A DNA stretch of 64,000 nucleotides, taken from assembly GCA_047600765.1 (NCBI GenBank), contig JASGKF010000002.1, positions 1,178,001-1,242,000 on the forward strand, given 5' to 3'. Position 1 is the first letter of the stretch. Every line of letters starts with the position of its first letter. A program made the position numbers and the translations under genes. Under the pieces are notes generated by a model that was not told the DNA's origin, did not search any database, and saw only the letters and a list, made by a program, of their open reading frames with translations. Of the stretch, positions 48,262 through 56,306 are shown piece after piece. Source of the DNA: Viridibacterium sp047600765. GTDB taxonomy: Bacteria; Pseudomonadota; Gammaproteobacteria; Burkholderiales; Rhodocyclaceae.

Positions 48262-48903
48262 TTACTTGAGCAGGGGCTTGAGCGCGGGCCAGACGATGTC
48301 GAGGATCATCGGCTGCGCTTCAGCCGTGGGGTGCAGGCCATCGGCCTGGATCAGATCGCGTCGCGTCGCAATGCCGTCGAGCATGAAAGGTACGAGCGCA
48401 GTCTTGTGGGTTTTTGCCAGCTCCGCAAAGCTGGCGTGGAACTTCTGCGTATAGGCTTGTCCGAGGTTGGGCGGCATGCGCATGCCCAGCAGCAGCACTC
48501 TGGCTTTCGACGCCCTGGCTGCAGTGATCATGGCATCGAGGTTGTCATTCATGGCTTTCAACGACAGGCCGCGCAGGCCGTCGTTGGCGCCGAGCTCGAG
48601 AATCACGACGTCAGGTTTTGTGCGTGCCAGTTCCGCAGCAAAGCGCGCGCGTCCGCCGGCCGTGGTTTCGCCGCTGATGCTGGCGTTGTGTACGGTGTGC
48701 CGGTAGCCTTCGCGCTGCAGTTTGTCGCCCAGCAGTTTCGGCCAGGCTTTCTGCTGGTCGATGCCGTAACCGGCCGACAGGCTGTCGCCCATCACGAGGA
48801 TGCCGGCGGCATGGGCAGTGGCACAGCAGAGCAGGGCCGCGAGCAGTATTGCGCAGCGTCGGAGAAGGGCGCTGCGCCAGATCAAAGGGAAACCGTGCAA
48901 CAT
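48262..48903 (-). CDS. TesA-like GDSL arylesterase/thioesterase
   Basis: 213 residues from the ATG at 48903 (MLHGFPLIWRSALLRRCAIL). Signal peptide ending in CCATAHA, so periplasmic. SGNH hydrolase blocks: I ILVMGDSLSAGYGI with the nucleophile Ser, II SGETTAGGRARF, III LELGANDGLRGL and V QADGLHPTAEAQ with the Asp/His pair. The enzyme matches TesA/acyl-CoA thioesterase I (protease I, lysophospholipase L1). Its start codon overlaps that of the ABC ATPase on the other strand (CATG at 48901-48904), the classical tesA-ybbA divergent pair. Confidence 0.93.
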   Translation of the reverse strand: MLHGFPLIWRSALLRRCAILLAALLCCATAHAAGILVMGDSLSAGYGIDQQKAWPKLLGDKLQREGYRHTVHNASISGETTAGGRARFAAELARTKPDVVILELGANDGLRGLSLKAMNDNLDAMITAARASKARVLLLGMRMPPNLGQAYTQKFHASFAELAKTHKTALVPFMLDGIATRRDLIQADGLHPTAEAQPMILDIVWPALKPLLK

Positions 48904-49585
48904 GAATCGTGACACCTCTGTGGTTTTGCAGGCAGAACAGATCGACAAGACCGTGGCGCTCGCTGATGGCGGCACGCTGACCATCCTGCATGACCTGAGC
49001 CTGTCGGTGCAGGCCGGCGAGACCATTGCCGTGCTGGGCGCTTCAGGGTCGGGGAAGTCTACACTGCTTGCCCTGCTCGCCGGGCTGGACGTGCCGAGCT
49101 CTGGCCGCGTGATGCTGATGGGGCAGGATTTGTTTGGCCTCGATGAAGACGCACGGGCCAGCCTGCGCGGCCAATCCATGGGCTTCGTGTTCCAGTCCTT
49201 CCAGCTGCTGCCGGCCCTGACCGCCGAAGAGAACGTGATGATGCCGCTGGAGCTGGCGGGTCGCGCTGCGGCGCGCGAGACGGCGCAGCGCTGGTTGCAG
49301 CGTGTGGGCCTCGGGCAGCGTCTGCATCACTATCCCAAGCACCTTTCCGGTGGCGAGCAGCAGCGTGTTGCGCTGGCGCGCGCTTTCGCCATGCAGCCGG
49401 CCTTGTTGCTGGCTGACGAGCCGACCGGTAACCTCGACGCGGCAACGGGTCAGCAGATCATCGAGCTGATGTTCGAGCTCAATCGCGAAGCAGGCACGAC
49501 GCTCATTCTTGTGACCCACGACGAGCAACTGGCGGCGGCCTGTGGCCGCCAGATCCGGCTGCAGAACGGGCGCACCGTAGCCTGA
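48902..49585 (+). CDS. YbbA-like ABC transporter ATP-binding protein
   Basis: 227 residues from the ATG at 48902. Walker A VLGASGSGKSTLL near residue 45, Q-loop VFQSFQLLPALTAEEN, signature LSGGEQQRVALARAFA near 145, Walker B ALLLADEPTGNLD and H-loop LVTHDEQLA: complete ABC ATPase of the LolD/MacB clade. In many species a permease gene (ybbP) follows; here the next gene is on the other strand, so the partner must lie elsewhere. Divergent from the tesA-like gene with overlapping start codons. Confidence 0.93.
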   Translation: MNRDTSVVLQAEQIDKTVALADGGTLTILHDLSLSVQAGETIAVLGASGSGKSTLLALLAGLDVPSSGRVMLMGQDLFGLDEDARASLRGQSMGFVFQSFQLLPALTAEENVMMPLELAGRAAARETAQRWLQRVGLGQRLHHYPKHLSGGEQQRVALARAFAMQPALLLADEPTGNLDAATGQQIIELMFELNREAGTTLILVTHDEQLAAACGRQIRLQNGRTVA

Positions 49586-49591
49586 TCTGGC

Positions 49592-50287
49592 TTATTGCGG
49601 AGGCCCGATGCGGGTCGTCAGAGTGCCCAGGCCGGCGATCTCGCCCACCAGCACATCACCGGGCTGGACCGGGCCGACGCCCGCCGGCGTACCGGTGAGG
49701 ATCAGGTCGCCAGCCGCCAGCTCGAATTGCTGTGAGAGCGTGGCAATGATGGCGGGCACATTCCAGATCATTTGCTCCAGCGTCGCGTCCTGCTTGGTCT
49801 GGCCGTTCACCGTCAGGTGGATGCGACCTGTGGCGACGTGGCCGACATCTTTGGCGAGATGCAGGGGGCCACAGGGGCAGGAGTGGTCGAAGCCCTTGGC
49901 AACGTCCCAGGGCTTGCCCTTGTCGCCGAGTGCGCGCTGCAGGTCGCGGCGTGTCATGTCCAGTGCGATGGCATAGCCGGCAACGTGATTCAGGGCATCT
50001 GCCTCGGCGATGCGGATGCCACCGGAATGCAGGCCCACGGCCAGTTCCAGCTCGAAGTGATAGTTCTGTGTGGCGAGGGCGTAGGGGATGGTTTCGCCGT
50101 CCTGCACGATGGCGTCGCGCGGTTTGGTGAAGAACACCGGCGGCTCCTTCTCGTCATTGCCCAGCTCGCGGATGTGGTCGAGGTAGTTGCGGCCGACGCA
50201 GTAGATGCGGCGCACCGGGAAGCGGCGTGCGTCACCCACGACAGGCAGGCTGGTGATGGCGGGTGGCAGGACAAGATAATCAGACAT
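49592..50287 (-). CDS. fumarylacetoacetate hydrolase family protein
   Basis: 231 residues from the ATG at 50287 (MSDYLVLPPAITSLPVVGDA). FAH-fold enzyme of the FAHD1/YcgM type: FPVRRIYCVGRNYLDHIREL near residue 22, VFFTKPRDAIV, metal-binding NYHFELELAVGL (E..E) near 75, AIALDMTRRDLQ near 107, FDHSCPCGP and LILTGTPAGVGPVQPGDVL. Members cleave or decarboxylate acylpyruvates/oxaloacetate or act in aromatic breakdown; the substrate cannot be told here. It lies between the ABC ATPase gene and a GIDE-like gene with no pathway neighbours. Confidence 0.9.
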   Translation of the reverse strand: MSDYLVLPPAITSLPVVGDARRFPVRRIYCVGRNYLDHIRELGNDEKEPPVFFTKPRDAIVQDGETIPYALATQNYHFELELAVGLHSGGIRIAEADALNHVAGYAIALDMTRRDLQRALGDKGKPWDVAKGFDHSCPCGPLHLAKDVGHVATGRIHLTVNGQTKQDATLEQMIWNVPAIIATLSQQFELAAGDLILTGTPAGVGPVQPGDVLVGEIAGLGTLTTRIGPPQ

Positions 50288-50298
50288 GATGGCTTCCT

Positions 50299-51225
50299 TC
50301 AGAACAGGCCTGGATCGACGAAACCGGTCCGGGCGAGAGCGGCGAGGCCCGCACAGGCTAGCAGGAACAGGGCCGCGTGCAGAGCGCACCAGGCCCGGTG
50401 GGGGAGCTTGAGCCGCCAGGGTTTGACGGCGGCGACGATGAAGGGACGGGAGTCCGTCGGCTTGCGCACGACATGTACGCTGGCGGCCTGATCGGCTTCG
50501 ATGCGTTCGCGCCTTGCTTCTTCATGGGCGGCATTACGTGCGCGTTCCCATTCCGCTTCGCTCAGTTCACCGTCACCGTCCGTGTCGAAACGTCGTAACA
50601 GATCTGCGCGATCCTGCTTCCAGTCGGCGAGGATGTCACGGACGGCTTCGCGTTCGCTGCGTGTCAGGCCCTCGCCATGCAGGGTGCGGAAGTCGCCGAG
50701 GACGAACAGGGTTTCGCGATCCAGCAGGCACCACTGTGTCATGCGCAGATCACCACGGATTTCGCTGTCGTGATGCGCCGGATGGATCTCGGCGCCGGCC
50801 GGATCGATGGCGCAGGTGCCCGTATCGTCTTCCAGCAGGAAGCAGGCGTCGCTTTCTTCATCTGAAACTTCACGCCAGTTGTCGTCGCGGCGTTCTTCGA
50901 TGAGCACGCGGTACCACAGCACGGGGAGGCCGTTGTAGGGCGACAGCAGGGGCAGGCCACTCAGCGGACGACCTTGCCCGCGTAGTGCCACGAAGCCTTG
51001 TGCTGCGCTGGCTACGCGCGAGATGGGGGTGTCACCAATTTGCCGCAATGTGTGCAGCGCCCGCAGCCAGCCTGTGGCACTGGATATGGCCAGTGCCAGC
51101 GCTGCCAGCCAGGCCGACGCGCCAGAGGGTTTCCAGGCCGCAAGCGCAATGCAGGCGATCTGGAAGCACAACAACAGGCCGTGGAAACGCAGGCGATTGC
51201 CCGGGGTGAGACGTATCGTGGGCAC
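50299..51225 (-). CDS. GIDE-like membrane protein with an EF-hand motif
   Basis: 308 residues. Two N-terminal helices (residues ~13-55), a cytosolic or periplasmic domain resembling GIDE (E3-ligase-like bacterial domain: LPVLWYRVLIEERRDDNW, CFLLEDDTGTCAIDPAGAEI, RETLFVLGDFRT), a canonical EF-hand loop DTDGDGELSEAEWERA near residue 215, and a C-terminal helix (~280-300). GIDE-like genes commonly pair with LemA genes, as here (27 bases between the LemA stop and this start). Function unknown. The calcium-binding loop is an addition worth noting. Confidence 0.75.
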   Translation of the reverse strand: MPTIRLTPGNRLRFHGLLLCFQIACIALAAWKPSGASAWLAALALAISSATGWLRALHTLRQIGDTPISRVASAAQGFVALRGQGRPLSGLPLLSPYNGLPVLWYRVLIEERRDDNWREVSDEESDACFLLEDDTGTCAIDPAGAEIHPAHHDSEIRGDLRMTQWCLLDRETLFVLGDFRTLHGEGLTRSEREAVRDILADWKQDRADLLRRFDTDGDGELSEAEWERARNAAHEEARRERIEADQAASVHVVRKPTDSRPFIVAAVKPWRLKLPHRAWCALHAALFLLACAGLAALARTGFVDPGLF

Positions 51226-51252
51226 GGGTGAGGCGAAGCGTGATCGGGGCGA

Positions 51253-51831
51253 TCAGCCCTTGAACAGCGCGGCGACGTCTACGTCCGCCTTCTCGTGGCC
51301 GGCGAACTCCAGCAGGGCGGCGCTCTGGAAGCCGAAGATGCGCGCAATGACGAGATCAGGGAACTGCTCGATGCGCACGTTGAAGATGTTCACCGACTCG
51401 TTGTAGAGCTCGCGGCGATCGGCGATGCCGTTTTCCAGCGTGGTGATGCGCGCCTGCAGCTGCAGGAAGTTCTCGTTGGCCTTGAGGTCAGGGTAGGCCT
51501 CAGCCACGGCGAACAGACGCCCCAGGCCGGCGCGCAGCGCACCTTCGGCTTCGCCCAGTGCGCCGATGTCCTGCGTGCTGCTGGCGGCCTGCACCTGGTT
51601 GCGGGCGGCAATGACGCGTTCCAGGGTGACCTGCTCGAAATCGCGGTACTGGCGGCAGACTTCGACGAGTTTGGGCAGTTCGTCGTGGCGTTGTTTGAGC
51701 AGTACGTCGATGTTGGCCCATGCCTTGGCGACGGCGTGTTTGAGCTGGACCAGTGCGTTGTAGACGAAGACGCCATACAGCACGACCAGAACGACGACGC
51801 CAAGAAACACGGCAGCACGAGTACTCATCAC
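51253..51831 (-). CDS. LemA family protein
   Basis: 192 residues. One N-terminal membrane helix (FLGVVVLVVLYGVFVYNALV) and an all-helical domain with the LemA signatures AVAKAWANIDVLLKQRHDEL, VCRQYRDFEQVTLERVIAAR, YPDLKANENFLQLQARITTL and YNESVNIFNVRIEQFPDLVI. The family is widespread and of unknown role. It is co-oriented with the GIDE-like gene downstream, forming the common LemA/GIDE pair. The C-terminus ends in VDVAALFKG. Confidence 0.93.
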   Translation of the reverse strand: MMSTRAAVFLGVVVLVVLYGVFVYNALVQLKHAVAKAWANIDVLLKQRHDELPKLVEVCRQYRDFEQVTLERVIAARNQVQAASSTQDIGALGEAEGALRAGLGRLFAVAEAYPDLKANENFLQLQARITTLENGIADRRELYNESVNIFNVRIEQFPDLVIARIFGFQSAALLEFAGHEKADVDVAALFKG

Positions 51832-51924
51832 GGGGCTCCAGCAGGGTATTTGCAGCGGAAGGTGCGCGGCGGTGTCGCCACGCGAACCACGCTGGAGTGT
51901 AAGGCCAATCCGCCGTCTGGCGGG

Positions 51925-52848
51925 TCAGCTGCGTGTATCGGGCAGCGGGATGAAGTCAGGCGCAGGGGCGGCTGCTTGTTGCTGCTGTGCGGGATTCGGC
52001 GTGGCCGGCACGGGATGTTCCGTGAGGGCGTCTTTGGGTACGTCAAGGCGGTGCAGCAATTGTTCGCGACCCATGTGGATCAGGTCGCCGATGGCTGTGA
52101 AGTCGTCGGGCAGGGCAGGGTCGTTCCAGCCGTTTGCCGAGTGGCGGGCGAGGTTGTTGGCCAGCACGACGTTGCGCACGCGCGGGTTGTTGGCGTGATC
52201 GTCGTCCATCAAGGTGATCAGCAATTCGGGCAACCGCCAGGCTTTGACCAGCGCCAGTTGAAGGTCGTGCATCGTGACGCCGAGGACGGCTTGCTGCGCC
52301 GTGGCGCTGCGCAGGCCCGGCGTGCGCTTCTGTTCGGCTTTGACGCGCAGCATCAAAGCCGGCGCAAAGCACCAGCACAGCACTTCGGCGGCGTCGTGCA
52401 GCAGGGCGCCGACAGTGACTTCGTCGACATCCAGATCGTGGCGGATGATGGCCCAATCGCGCGCCCAGCTGGAGGCATTGCGGGCACGGTTGATGACCTT
52501 GACGACGCCAAGCAGGGCTTGGGGATGCGCCTGCAGCTTGTCTTCGACGCAGGGCAGATTGGAGAACTTGCGGAAGAACGGGGTGATGCCCAGCATCATG
52601 ATGGCCCGCTCGATGGTCGTGATGTCGTGGTTCTGGGCGCTGCGCCGCGTCGCTTCGATATGGACGAGCACGCGCAGGGTCATCAGCGGATCCTGCAGCA
52701 CGACCGCGGCTACCTGACGGCCACTGACCTTGTCTTCGTCAGCCGCCAGCTCCGCCAGCGCACGCACGGTCTTGCGCAGCACCGGCAGTTCGGTCTGACT
52801 AAAGTAGGCAATGTAGCTGTCGATACTCTGCAGTGGGGTTTCGATCAT
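51925..52848 (-). CDS. HDOD domain protein
   Basis: 307 residues from the ATG at 52848 (MIETPLQSIDSYIAYFSQTE). A single HDOD domain (residues ~10-225; LPVLRKTVRALAEL, LQDPLMTLRVLVHI, ERAIMMLGITPFFRKFSNLP, VTVGALLHDAAEVLCWCFAP), the metal-poor relative of HD phosphohydrolases that is used in signalling. The C-terminal 40 residues are Pro/Gln/Ala-rich. The domain typically goes with c-di-GMP and two-component networks; a response regulator follows ~1.3 kb away on the other strand. Confidence 0.87.
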   Translation of the reverse strand: MIETPLQSIDSYIAYFSQTELPVLRKTVRALAELAADEDKVSGRQVAAVVLQDPLMTLRVLVHIEATRRSAQNHDITTIERAIMMLGITPFFRKFSNLPCVEDKLQAHPQALLGVVKVINRARNASSWARDWAIIRHDLDVDEVTVGALLHDAAEVLCWCFAPALMLRVKAEQKRTPGLRSATAQQAVLGVTMHDLQLALVKAWRLPELLITLMDDDHANNPRVRNVVLANNLARHSANGWNDPALPDDFTAIGDLIHMGREQLLHRLDVPKDALTEHPVPATPNPAQQQQAAAPAPDFIPLPDTRS

Positions 52849-53058
52849 GGTCAGGCTATATCCGGGTGCGACACACTCTCTTACGGCGCGGTTGGGGTCA
52901 GGCTTGAGCCCGGTCTGGCCTTGATTGCGACAAGGCGCCGCCAAGCGGCCGATTGCCGCCTGCTTCGACCAGTTGGGTTGTTGCCTGAAAAACACTTCGC
53001 ACAATGCTTCGCGTTGCCGCAAGTCCGAAAACCTGATTTCTGCCCGAAAGGGTGTGTC

Positions 53059-53064
53059 TATAAT
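53059..53064 (+). promoter_or_regulatory. -10 box of a candidate promoter for the AcuI-like gene
   Basis: Perfect TATAAT at 53059-53064, 36 bases before the TTG start. The -35 position 17 bases upstream is weak (TTTCTG), so the assignment rests on the -10 alone. Confidence 0.4.
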
Positions 53065-53099
53065 CCCGCGCAACCTCGGAATTCAAGCCGGAGTCGGAG

Positions 53100-54089
53100 T
53101 TGAAGTCATTCAAGGCATTTCTCGTGGAGCAGGACGGTGCAGCCGTCAGCGGTCGCTTCGTTGAACTCGACGAAACCAGGCTGGATGCTGGCGATGTGCT
53201 GATTCGCGTTACCTGCTCCAGTGTCAATTACAAGGACGCCCTTGCCGCGACCGGGCAGGGGCGCATCATCAAGCGCTTCCCCTGCGTTGGCGGCATCGAT
53301 CTGGCCGGCGAGGTGGTCAGCAGCGCTGCCCCGCGTTTCCGTCCCGGCGACCGCGTGCTCGCCACCAGTTACGACCTGGGTGTCGCCCATCACGGCGGTT
53401 ATTCCGAATACGCTCTTGTGCCTGGCGGCTGGGTCATGCCCTTGCCCGCAGGCCTCAGCGATTTCCAAAGCATGGCATTGGGCACGGCGGGGCTGACGGC
53501 GGCCATGGCCATCAATCGCATGGAAGACAATGGGCTCAAACCCGAAAACGGCCCGGTGCTGGTTTCAGGTGCCACGGGGGGAGTCGGCTCCCTCTCCATC
53601 GACATGCTTGCGGGGCGCGGATATGAAGTCGTCGCGCTGACCGGCAAGCCCGAGCAGAGCGAATGGTTGTGCAGCCTTGGGGCATCTCGTGTCATGCTGC
53701 GCAGCGAACTGCCCAGGGAAGTCCGTCCGCTGGACAAGGGATACTGGGCGGGGGCCATCGATAATCTCGGTGGCGAGGTTCTGAGCTGGATCATCAGCAG
53801 CAGCAAACCGGGTGGTGTAATTGCCAGTATCGGTCTGGCTGGGGGAACGGATCTTCATACAACGGTCATGCCTTTCGTGTTACGTGGCGTATCGTTGATG
53901 GGGATAGACTCCGGTTATGCTGGCTTCGCTGTCAGGGAACGCGCATGGTCGCGTCTGGCGGCGGACCTGCGTCCCCGGGGGCTGGACACGATTGCGCTGG
54001 AAGAACCGTTTGAAAACCTGCCGCAGATTTTTGACCGGCTGTTGGCCGGACAGGGACACGGGCGGGTAGTAGTGCGGATCAGTCACTGA
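53100..54089 (+). CDS. AcuI/YhdH-type zinc-independent quinone/acryloyl-CoA reductase
   Basis: 329 residues, start TTG at 53100 with GGAG 6 bases upstream. Medium-chain dehydrogenase/reductase: N-terminal GroES part (SSVNYKDALAATGQGRIIKR, GIDLAGEVVSS, DRVLATSYDLGVAHHGGYSE) and Rossmann part with the NADPH loop VSGATGGVGSLSIDMLAGRG near residue 155. No zinc ligands. The sequence matches the AcuI/YhdH clade, whose characterised members reduce acryloyl-CoA; the true substrate here is unknown. It precedes the response-regulator gene by 41 bases on the same strand. Confidence 0.9.
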   Translation: MKSFKAFLVEQDGAAVSGRFVELDETRLDAGDVLIRVTCSSVNYKDALAATGQGRIIKRFPCVGGIDLAGEVVSSAAPRFRPGDRVLATSYDLGVAHHGGYSEYALVPGGWVMPLPAGLSDFQSMALGTAGLTAAMAINRMEDNGLKPENGPVLVSGATGGVGSLSIDMLAGRGYEVVALTGKPEQSEWLCSLGASRVMLRSELPREVRPLDKGYWAGAIDNLGGEVLSWIISSSKPGGVIASIGLAGGTDLHTTVMPFVLRGVSLMGIDSGYAGFAVRERAWSRLAADLRPRGLDTIALEEPFENLPQIFDRLLAGQGHGRVVVRISH

Positions 54090-54130
54090 AGTAGAGGCGT
54101 CTTGAAAATGCCTGCAGGAGAGGACAAGCA

Positions 54131-55268
54131 ATGACCGAAGTGGCCGCACAGTTGCCGCGCATCCTCATCGTGGACGACTCGCGCATGGTGCGCGCGTCGC
54201 TCATCAAGCAGATCCGCGACAAATTCGACGTCCGTGAAGAAGTCGATGGCGAGGCCGGCTGGCAATCGCTGCTGCTCGACCCGACGATCGAAGTCGTCAT
54301 TTCAGATATCGGCATGCCACGCCTTGATGGTTTTGGCCTGCTGCAGCGGATTCGCGGTTCGCGTCTGGCACGCGTCGAACTGCTTGCCCGTCCTGATCAT
54401 TTCGGGCGAAGACGAAAACGAAGCCCGCATGCGCGCCCAGGAGCTTGGCGCCACCGATTTCATTACCAAGGGCACGCCACGCGTCGAACTGCTGGCGCGT
54501 CTCGAAGCCCTTGCCAAGCTGGCGCAGACCCGTCGCGAACTCGAACAGAGCCGTGAGCAGCTCGTCCGCCGCAACCGTGGCGACGTCAGTGTCATGGTCA
54601 TCGAGGTCGATCACTACGACCGCCTGTGCGAAACCTACGGCCATAGTGTTGGCCAATTGGTTCATCGCAAGCTATCCAAGCTGTTGTCGGCCAAGGTCCG
54701 TAAGGAAGACACCATCGCTCACCTGGCTGAAGGCCAGTTCGCGGTGATCTCGCCTTCAGCCGATCTCGACGCCTGCGGCGCCTTTGCCTTGCGCCTGCGT
54801 CGCGCGATCGAAACCATCGTCATGACTTACAAGGAGCATCGCATCCGTGTGAGCCTGACCGTCGGTCTGGCCAGCGCACACGGCGACGCTTCCGTGTCAC
54901 TGGAGCATCTGCTGCAGACAGCGGCTGCCCGCGTGGCAGATGGTCGCAAGCTGGGTGGCAACCGTGTCGTCTCCGAATCCGGCGAGGTCACGACCGAGAA
55001 CGTCGGGCGCTTCAGCCGTCTCGCCGTCAGCGTCGACCATGCGCTCACCCAGATCCGCACAGGCAGTGGCGATGAAGCCCGCAAACGCCTGCGCGAGCTG
55101 ACTCAGACCCTGATGCCCTTGCTGGAGATGATGGAAGCCGAATTCCATCTCGGTATTCCGTTGCTGGAACTGAGCGAAAAAGCCCAGATCACCAACATCG
55201 ACATGCACACGGCAGCATCGACCAGCACAGTTGGATCACGCACTGTCTGGCGCACAGGCGCGGGCTAA
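54131..55268 (+). CDS. response regulator with degenerate GGDEF domain (one apparent frameshift)
   Basis: 378 residues after removing one base. Receiver domain (1-125) with LIVDDSRMVRASL, phospho-Asp in VVISDIGMPRLDGFGLL near residue 60, VLIISGEDEN and the Lys of DFITKGTP. A short coiled coil leads to a GGDEF-like domain (~155-300: VMVIEVDHYDRLCETYGHSV) in which AEGQFAVI replaces GGDEF, so cyclase activity is unlikely. A C-terminal helical extension (ARKRLRELTQTLMPLLEMME) follows. The frame breaks at GTCGAAC (54374-54380); without one A it reads RVDCLPVLIISGED. Confidence 0.87.
54374..54380. other. apparent +1 frameshift (GTCGAAC) in the response regulator gene
   Basis: As given: ARVELLARPDHFGRR and on to an unrelated stop. 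With one A fewer (GTCGAC): ARVDCLPVLIISGEDENEAR, a normal receiver-domain beta-4 strand. Confidence 0.9.
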
Positions 55269-55318
55269 GTTCCGTTCGAGCTTTGGCTGTTTGCGTCAGC
55301 AAGCGAAGCCACAAAAAC

Positions 55319-55344
55319 AAAAAAGGACCCGAAGGTCCTTTTTT
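55319..55344. terminator. bidirectional intrinsic terminator
   Basis: AAAAAAGGACC (55319-55329), loop CGAA, GGTCCTTTTTT (55334-55344). A perfect 11-bp stem with A and T runs between the converging response-regulator and PEP-CTERM genes. Confidence 0.93.
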
Positions 55345-55363
55345 GTTTGGGTCGAAACCTTGA

Positions 55364-56044
55364 TCAGGCTTGACGACGGCGCAGTGCACCCAAACCCAGC
55401 AGGCTCAGACCAACCAGAGCCAGCGATGCGGGTTCAGGGATCTCAGCGCTATCAACCGACAGGTCCAGACCGGCGCTACCGGTGATGACCATTTCCAGAG
55501 CGGTGATCGAGGTCAGGTCAGCAGCGCCCAGCAGGTTGCCGAAGTTCACACCGTATTGGCCGATTGCGTCACCGTGGAAGGTGTAGGACGACACGGCTGC
55601 GCCGGTGAAGGCCTTCAGCGTGATGTCGAAGCCGCTGGCCAGATCCAGGAAGGTCACGTTGACGATGAACGTGTTGCCGTAGCTGGTCAGGTCGATGCCG
55701 CCGAGGCTGGAGGCGCCGAGGCCGCCATCCCAGCGAACGGTACCGACGCTGGTCACGCCGGGTTCGTTGCCGTATTGCAGCTTGCCAGCAGCGACCTTGA
55801 TCGTTGCCAAGGTGTCGGGATCGCCACCGGTCTTGTCGATGATCAGTTCGCGGTAGCCGCCGAGTGCTTCGGCAGCAGCCTTTTCGTTGCTGACGGCGGT
55901 GAAGTCAGCGTCGGCGTCGTAGATGGCGGTTGCGGGGGTGTTGCCTTGGGCGGTCGTGAAAGAGTCGATCACGAGCACGGCGTTGGCATTGAGGCTCATT
56001 GCGGCAACAGCTGCGGCGCCGAGCAGTTTCAGAGTGGTCTTCAT
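55364..56044 (-). CDS. PEP-CTERM sorting domain protein
   Basis: 226 residues from the ATG at 56044 (MKTTLKLLGAAAVAAMSLNA). Signal peptide ending AMSLNANA; mature part of ~165 residues, Thr/Gly/Ala-rich, without cysteine or a recognised domain; the C-terminus IPEPASLALVGLSLLGLGAL plus RRRQA is a textbook PEP-CTERM signal. Exosortase A (XrtA) would cleave after the PEP region and release the protein to the surface or floc matrix. The sigma-54 element upstream (56115-56129) matches the one before the EPS operon. Confidence 0.93.
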   Translation of the reverse strand: MKTTLKLLGAAAVAAMSLNANAVLVIDSFTTAQGNTPATAIYDADADFTAVSNEKAAAEALGGYRELIIDKTGGDPDTLATIKVAAGKLQYGNEPGVTSVGTVRWDGGLGASSLGGIDLTSYGNTFIVNVTFLDLASGFDITLKAFTGAAVSSYTFHGDAIGQYGVNFGNLLGAADLTSITALEMVITGSAGLDLSVDSAEIPEPASLALVGLSLLGLGALRRRQA

Positions 56045-56114
56045 CGAATTGCTCCTGGTTGATTTGACTTTGGGATTCTGGCGACCCATTTCTGGATCAG
56101 CTGGACTCCTTAAA

Positions 56115-56129
56115 GCCAGATGCGTGCCA
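56115..56129 (-). promoter_or_regulatory. sigma-54 -24/-12 promoter of the PEP-CTERM gene
   Basis: On the minus strand TGGCAC (56129-56124), 5-base spacer, TGGC (56118-56115), followed by TTTAAG. Consensus is TGGCAC-N5-TTGC; only one mismatch, with the key GG and GC pairs at the right spacing. About 70 bases before the ATG at 56044. Confidence 0.7.
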
Positions 56130-56247
56130 GTAATTAAAAATCTTTTAAAATCATTGCTTTATTGTGATTTGTGCGGACGCAGAATGTTCGGTGGTGTGGT
56201 CGGTGTAAAAAAAGTCGACCCGGTAATCAGCGTTGCGAGTGCCAGAA

Positions 56248-56280
56248 AGCAAAAGCCCCCACTGGCTGGGGGCTTTTGCT
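56248..56280. terminator. bidirectional intrinsic terminator
   Basis: AGCAAAAGCCCCC (56248-56260), 7-base loop, GGGGGCTTTTGCT (56268-56280): 13-bp perfect stem containing A4/T4 runs. It ends the RCC1-lipoprotein transcript (minus). Confidence 0.85.
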
Positions 56281-56306
56281 TGGCGATTTGCGGTGTAGCG
56301 GTTGCT

